Assembly (NCBI GenBank): GCA_002402825.1
Contig: DHGP01000018.1
Span: 107,530-142,727, forward strand
Length of the DNA: 35,198 nucleotides
Direction of reading: 5' to 3'
From: Firmicutes bacterium UBA4795
Lineage (GTDB): Bacteria; Bacillota; Desulfotomaculia; Desulfotomaculales; Nap2-2B
A program made the position numbers and the translations under genes. Numbering within the stretch: the first letter of the stretch is position 1; every line of letters starts with the position of its first letter. Below, piece after piece: positions 30,508-35,198 of this stretch. Below the pieces are notes generated by a model that made no database searches, was not told the origin of the DNA, and was given only the letters and a program-made list of their open reading frames with translations.

Positions 30508-31275
30508 GTGTTAGATATAGCTAATTTAACCATATTTTTACTTGTATTTATCCGGGTATTTTCATTTTTGATTGTTTCCCCGTTTTTTGTTTTGTCCGGT
30601 ATTCCGGCCTTAGTCAGACTTGGTTTAAGTTTTTGTCTGGCCATAGTAATTTACCCTGTTTTGCCGGAAGCGCCGGTAAGTGTTAGCGGGGGTTTAATTG
30701 GCTATATCCTGGCATTAACTAAAGAAACGGGTATAGGCTTGTCTTTAGGTATTTTGGTAAATATTATTTTTAGTAGCATCCGTAATGCAGGACAATATAT
30801 GGATTTTCAAATGGGTTTTGGTCTTGCTAACGCGGTTGACCCTTTAACCGGGGTCCAGGTTACCATTATCGGTCAATTTATGAATCTTTTAGGGCTTGTT
30901 TTCTTTTTCAATATAGACGGTCACCACCGTTTAATTAACGCTTTAGTGCAAAGCTACCAATTATTACCCCTAAATACCGCCGGCTTTAATTATACGTCTG
31001 GTTTAATAGTTGCCAAAGCTTTTGCCGGCATGAGTTTACTGGCTTTACAAATCAGCACCCCTCTTTTAGCGGTATTAATTATAGTGGATTTAGCTCTGGG
31101 TTTCGTAGCGAAAGCAGCTCCTCAAATTAATGTTTTTTTATTAGGGTTTCCTTTGAAAATACTGGCTGGACTGTTTATCCTTTTTATTATGATGACACTT
31201 TTAGCTACCCCATTGGCTAAAGTTTTTTCGCTTATGGAAAAAAATATGTATTATTTGTTAAAAGGGCTAGGTTAA
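30508..31275 (+). CDS. fliR: Flagellar export gate protein FliR
   Basis: 255 residues, the standard FliR size, with about six membrane helices. Typical stretches are IFLLVFIRVFSFLIVSPFF, GIPALVRLGLSFCLAIVIYP and MDFQMGFGLANAVDPLTGVQVTIIGQF. The GTG at 30508 is chosen because AAGAGGTG (30495-30502) is 5 nt upstream and the product begins right at the first conserved helix. A longer frame starts at 30397, inside fliQ, but it would translate the GC-rich repeat into a glycine-rich leader and is not credible. It is followed 1 nt later by flhB. Confidence 0.93.
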   Translation: MLDIANLTIFLLVFIRVFSFLIVSPFFVLSGIPALVRLGLSFCLAIVIYPVLPEAPVSVSGGLIGYILALTKETGIGLSLGILVNIIFSSIRNAGQYMDFQMGFGLANAVDPLTGVQVTIIGQFMNLLGLVFFFNIDGHHRLINALVQSYQLLPLNTAGFNYTSGLIVAKAFAGMSLLALQISTPLLAVLIIVDLALGFVAKAAPQINVFLLGFPLKILAGLFILFIMMTLLATPLAKVFSLMEKNMYYLLKGLG

Positions 31276-31276
31276 A

Positions 31277-32341
31277 ATGGCTGACCAGCAGGCTCAAGAA
31301 AGAACAGAAAAAGCTACCCCCAGAAAAATTCAAGAAGTAAGGCGTTTGGGTCAGGTAGCTAAAAGTGCTGATTTAAACAGTGCTTTAATTTTACTTTTTG
31401 TCGCTTTTTTCTTGTTGGTTACCAAGGAATTTTATTTAAATAACCTGGGACGTTTTTTAACTGGTTTTTTTGAGCAATTTTTAAGTGCTAAAGCTGGTGA
31501 GCTTGACTTGTTATCAATTTTTCAAGGTATAATATTCCAGGTATTTCTTTTGTTTTTGCCTTTTTTAATCATTCCGGTAGTTATTGCCTTAGGAGCTAAT
31601 TTATTACAGGTTGGTTTTCTATTTGCTCCCGGCGTATTAGCTCCAAAAGTTGATCGTTTAAATCCGGTTAGCGGTATGCAGCGAATATTTTCTTTAAGAG
31701 GGTTAGTGGAGTTAATCAAAACGATTTTTAAAATAATTTTGGCAGGAGGAATAACTTACCTTTTAATTAAGAACCAGTTGCCTTCTTTAATTAAAATTTT
31801 TCACTGCTCAACTGCCGGGTCGGCCCTGGTTATAGTTAATTTTGGGACGCGTATTTTACTTTACGGGGCGCTGGCTTATTTAATATTGGCCATAGCTGAT
31901 TATTTATACCAGCGTTACGAGCACCAAAAAAGTATCCGGATGACTAAACAAGAAATGAAAGAAGAACTACGTCAGACAGAAGGAGACCCGCTGGTGAAGG
32001 CTCAAATTCGCCGCCGCCAGCGCTCACTTGCCTTAAACCGGATCCAGCAAGAAGTACCCCGGGCTACGGTAGTGATTACCAACCCTGTTCATTTAGCGGT
32101 AGCTCTGCTTTATAAGGAGCAAGAAATGGAAGCTCCTATGGTAACCGCAAAGGGGGCAGGAGACCTAGCCAAGCAAATTAAAAAAATTGCTCAAGAAAAT
32201 AATGTTCCTGTAGTTGAACATAAAGAACTGGCCCAGTTCCTTTATTACCAGGTAGAAGTAACGGAAAAAATTCCCGTAGTTTTATACCAGATGGTTGCTG
32301 AAATTTTAGCCCATGTTTACCGACTAAAAGGAAAAGTTTAA
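31277..32341 (+). CDS. flhB: Flagellar export switch protein FlhB
   Basis: 354 residues. FlhB has four membrane helices (within about 30-215) and a cytoplasmic domain that self-cleaves to change export specificity when FliK signals hook completion. The N-terminal ERTEKATPRKIQEVRRLGQVAKSADL and the RMTKQEMKEELRQTEGDPLVKAQIRRRQR linker are typical. The autocleavage motif reads Asn269-Pro270-Val271-His272 (NPVH) rather than the usual NPTH. The ATG follows the fliR stop by 1 nt, indicating coupling. Confidence 0.95.
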   Translation: MADQQAQERTEKATPRKIQEVRRLGQVAKSADLNSALILLFVAFFLLVTKEFYLNNLGRFLTGFFEQFLSAKAGELDLLSIFQGIIFQVFLLFLPFLIIPVVIALGANLLQVGFLFAPGVLAPKVDRLNPVSGMQRIFSLRGLVELIKTIFKIILAGGITYLLIKNQLPSLIKIFHCSTAGSALVIVNFGTRILLYGALAYLILAIADYLYQRYEHQKSIRMTKQEMKEELRQTEGDPLVKAQIRRRQRSLALNRIQQEVPRATVVITNPVHLAVALLYKEQEMEAPMVTAKGAGDLAKQIKKIAQENNVPVVEHKELAQFLYYQVEVTEKIPVVLYQMVAEILAHVYRLKGKV

Positions 32342-32360
32342 GTTTGAACGGAGAATAAAT

Positions 32361-34448
32361 ATGCCCAGAACTTTTTCTACCACCATTAAAAATACTTTTA
32401 ATATAAGAAAAAACAGTGATTTAATTGTAGCCGGGGCGGTAATTGCCGTGGTGCTCCTAATTATAATTCCTTTAACCCCCTTTGCCTTGGATATTTTACT
32501 TACTTTAAGCATCACTTTAGCCATGATAATTATTTTAATTACCATGTTTACCTTAGAGCCTTTACAATTTTCTACTTTTCCTACCGTTCTTTTGGTAGCC
32601 ACCCTTTACCGTTTGGCCCTAAATATTTCTTCTACCCGGCTTATTTTAACCCGTGCTGAAGCAGGAAAAGTAATTAATACTTTTGGCCAGTTTGTAGTTA
32701 GTGGCAATTACGTAGTAGGTATAATTGTTTTTTTAATTATTACCGTAATCCAGTTTGTTGTTATTACTAGCGGGACTACCAGGATAGCCGAAGTGGCCGC
32801 CCGCTTTACCCTGGATGCCATGCCTGGCAAACAAATGGGCGTTGACGCTGATTTTAACGCCGGTTTAATAAATGAAGAAGAGGCCCGGCAGCGACGTCGA
32901 AACATTCAACAAGAAGCTGACTTTTACGGGGCCATGGATGGGGCCAGTAAATTTGTTAGAGGAGACGCTATTGCCGGAATAATTATTATTTTAGTTAATA
33001 TTATTGGCGGTCTTATTATTGGCGCCGTACAAATGGGTATGCCCTTAATAGAAGCAGCCCGTAAATTTACTATTTTAACGGTAGGTGACGGATTGGTGGC
33101 TCAAATTCCTGCCCTTTTAATCTCAACCGCGGCCGGCATCTTAGTTACCCGCACCAGCGCCAAAGCAAGTCTTGGTTACGAAGCTTCCAGTCAATTTTTA
33201 AGTTTTCCCCGGTCTTTTTATTTAATTGCTGGAATCTTATTTGTTTTAGCTTTAATTCCTACCATGCCCCATTTTTTGTTTTTATTTTTAAGTGGAGGAT
33301 TTGGCTACCTGGCTTATAATTTGACCAGGAAAGAAAAACAAAAGCTTGTAAGGCAGGAACGGGAACAAACCCAAAAAATAAAAGAAGAACAAAGGCAGCC
33401 CGAAAACGTAGCCGGTTATTTTTTAGTGGACCCTTTAGAAATAGAAATTGGCTACAATTTAATTCCTTTAACTGACGAATCTCAGGGGGGAGATTTACTG
33501 AACCGCCTTGCGGCTGTGAGACGCCAGTGTGCTACGGACCTTGGGATTTATGTACGTCCCATTCGGATTAGAGATAACTTGCAGCTTAAACCAGATGCCT
33601 ATATTTTTAAGTTAAAAGGAGTAGCCGCAGCAAGCGGCGAGCTAAAACCCGGGTACTACCTGGCTTTAGACCCCACCAGGGAAAAAAAACAGGTTAATGG
33701 CATCCTTACTAAAGAACCCACGTTTGGTTTGCCGGCTTACTGGGTAGACGCAGCTGAACAAACTCGTCTTGTTACTCAAGGGTTTACAGTAGTTGATTGT
33801 GCCACGGTACTAATAACCCACTTGACGGAGTTTATCAAGCGCCACGCTCATGAATTACTAAGCCGGCAGGACGTAAAGGAATTATGTGAAGTCATCAAAG
33901 AAAAAAATCCGGCCGTGGTAGAGGAATTAGTCCCTAATGTTTTAAGTTTAGGAGAAGTGCAAAAAGTTTTGCAAAATTTGCTTAAAGAAGGCTTGCCTAT
34001 CCGGAATTTAGCTGTTATCCTAGAAGCAATAGCTGATGGGGCAAGGATTTCAAAAGATATAGATTATCTGACGGAATACGTAAGGGCAAGTATGGGACGA
34101 ATTATTTGTAAACTTTACGCGGCGGAGGATGAAAAGCTAATAGTTATAACCCTTCATCCTCGCTTAGAACAGATAATTATTGAATCGCTACAGGAAACCC
34201 AAATGGGCACTTATCCGGTATTAGAGCCAAAAACAACCCAGCTTTTACTGGAACAAATGAAAAAAACAGTGGAAAAAGTAAATATTTTGGGTCAAAAACC
34301 AGTAATTTTATGTTCCGCACGGGTGCGTTTGCCTTTTAGGCGTTTAATTGAACGTTACTGGCCGGAGGTAGCCGTGATATCGTTAAACGAAATTCCACCA
34401 GGGATAAAGGTAGAATCTATTGGCACGGTGAGTTTGGATGAAAGTTAA
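32361..34448 (+). CDS. flhA: Flagellar export gate protein FlhA
   Basis: 695 residues. FlhA is the nonameric export gate and proton-coupled engine. About eight membrane helices lie in the first 330 residues, with the FHIPEP-family loop AEVAARFTLDAMPGKQMGVDADFNAGLINEEEARQRRRNIQQEADFYGAMDGASKFVRGDAIAGI (about 146-210). A large cytoplasmic docking domain follows (from about 340), ending in PFRRLIERYWPEVAVISLNEIPPGIKVESIG. Length is normal. The stop overlaps the flhF start by 11 nt. Confidence 0.97.
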   Translation: MPRTFSTTIKNTFNIRKNSDLIVAGAVIAVVLLIIIPLTPFALDILLTLSITLAMIIILITMFTLEPLQFSTFPTVLLVATLYRLALNISSTRLILTRAEAGKVINTFGQFVVSGNYVVGIIVFLIITVIQFVVITSGTTRIAEVAARFTLDAMPGKQMGVDADFNAGLINEEEARQRRRNIQQEADFYGAMDGASKFVRGDAIAGIIIILVNIIGGLIIGAVQMGMPLIEAARKFTILTVGDGLVAQIPALLISTAAGILVTRTSAKASLGYEASSQFLSFPRSFYLIAGILFVLALIPTMPHFLFLFLSGGFGYLAYNLTRKEKQKLVRQEREQTQKIKEEQRQPENVAGYFLVDPLEIEIGYNLIPLTDESQGGDLLNRLAAVRRQCATDLGIYVRPIRIRDNLQLKPDAYIFKLKGVAAASGELKPGYYLALDPTREKKQVNGILTKEPTFGLPAYWVDAAEQTRLVTQGFTVVDCATVLITHLTEFIKRHAHELLSRQDVKELCEVIKEKNPAVVEELVPNVLSLGEVQKVLQNLLKEGLPIRNLAVILEAIADGARISKDIDYLTEYVRASMGRIICKLYAAEDEKLIVITLHPRLEQIIIESLQETQMGTYPVLEPKTTQLLLEQMKKTVEKVNILGQKPVILCSARVRLPFRRLIERYWPEVAVISLNEIPPGIKVESIGTVSLDES

Positions 34449-35198
34449 AAAATACCTGGTTAAAGATATGCTGCAAGCAATAGCTCAAATTAAAAAAGAT
34501 ATGGGTCCTGAGGCCATAATTATCAGCCAACGCCGGGTACGCGGTAAAGGTTTTTGGGGATTTTTTACCCGCCGCCTGGAGGTAACGGCCGCCTTGGAAG
34601 AAGGTAGCCAGACAAGTTTTTCTCAAGGATTACAAAAAGAATTAACTGATTCACCCCAGGAACTGCAAAAGGTTGCCGGAGGAGAAAAAGAAATAGAAGT
34701 AAGTAAAGTAGGGTTTTCCGAAAAAATATTTGACTGGTCAGAAAAAAAAGTTAATCCTGATTTGCAGGTACAAGAAGAATTAAAGGAAATGAAAACCTTA
34801 TTACAGCAAGTAGTCATGACTAAAGAAAGCAATAATGCTCAACAAGAAGAACATTTTTTTAAATTATGGCGGCAAAAATTATTAAACCTTGATCTTTTTG
34901 AGGCCCTGGTGGAAAAATTTTTAATGGTAATTCCAGAGGAAATATTACAAGAAGAGAAATTAGTTCAAACTACTTTAATTAATTATTTAATTAGCTTATT
35001 GGAACCTCTTTATCGCGAGCATCAACCAGGTCAGGTAATTAGTTTTATTGGCCCCACTGGGGTAGGCAAAACAACCACCTTAGCCAAATTGGCGGCCCAA
35101 CTGGCTTTAAATCATCAAAAAAAAGTGGCTATCTTGACTATTGATACCTACCGGATTGGAGCCGTGGAACAGCTACGAACTTACGCTGAAATTATTGG
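34438..35198 (+). CDS. flhF: Flagellar GTPase FlhF (C-terminus cut by window edge)
   Basis: 253 codons seen of an expected 370-450. FlhF is an SRP-type GTPase that helps place and count flagella. It starts MKVKKYLVKDMLQAIAQIKKDMGPEAIIISQRRV, the FlhF B-domain pattern. A variable acidic linker follows, then the NG domain with P-loop GPTGVGKTTTLAKLAAQ (residues 205-221) and ILTIDTYRIGAVEQLRTYAEII. The ATG lies inside the end of flhA (11-nt overlap), so it is coupled. It runs off the right edge. Confidence 0.95.
   Translation, partial: MKVKKYLVKDMLQAIAQIKKDMGPEAIIISQRRVRGKGFWGFFTRRLEVTAALEEGSQTSFSQGLQKELTDSPQELQKVAGGEKEIEVSKVGFSEKIFDWSEKKVNPDLQVQEELKEMKTLLQQVVMTKESNNAQQEEHFFKLWRQKLLNLDLFEALVEKFLMVIPEEILQEEKLVQTTLINYLISLLEPLYREHQPGQVISFIGPTGVGKTTTLAKLAAQLALNHQKKVAILTIDTYRIGAVEQLRTYAEII

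Overview
The window is a flagellar biosynthesis locus from a Gram-positive, Clostridia-type Firmicute. The organism is inferred from three things: the fla-operon gene order (flgB-flgC-fliE-fliF-fliG-fliH-fliI-fliJ-fliK-flgD-flgE ... fliL-fliN-fliO-fliP-fliQ-fliR-flhB-flhA-flhF), a cell-surface protein with SLH repeats, and strong AGGAGG-type ribosome binding sites with frequent GTG and TTG starts. There is no outer-membrane ring gene (flgH, flgI). Genus and species cannot be fixed from the sequence alone.

Layout: two blocks read away from a divergent spacer at about 16.5-16.7 kb. The left block (minus strand, 16.5 kb down to about 1 kb) holds late and surface functions. In transcription order these are a FapA/DUF342 protein, motB, motA, a sigma-28-type promoter, flgM, flgN, flgK, flgL, a second sigma-28-type promoter, flagellin, flaG, fliD, fliS, two small chaperone-like genes, a Maf flagellin glycosyltransferase, and three pseudaminic acid genes (pseB, pseH, pseI). 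A partial Rpn/PD-(D/E)XK transposase-like gene runs off the left edge. The right block (plus strand, 16.7-35.2 kb) starts with an SLH-domain protein. A good sigma-A promoter then leads into the basal body, type III export, hook and switch genes, ending in flhF, which is cut by the right edge.

How the parts fit: the right block builds the MS ring, export gate, rod and hook. The left block supplies the late-gene anti-sigma factor, export chaperones, hook-filament junction proteins, filament, cap and stator. The Maf and Pse genes most likely glycosylate flagellin with a nonulosonic acid, though pseC, pseF and pseG are not here. fliM, fliA, fliW and csrA are also absent from the window.

The most unusual object is the fliK-position gene (24557-26128). 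It fuses a lytic transglycosylase (SLT) domain to the FliK C-terminal hook domain, and each of the two domains is preceded by a displaced copy of its own C-terminal end. Close by, full-length fliJ appears to start with ATA, directly after a GC-rich inverted-repeat element. Two more copies of that element family lie in the flgE-fliL and fliQ-fliR gaps. No stretch longer than 300 bases lacks a gene, and I saw no tRNA, rRNA or CRISPR.
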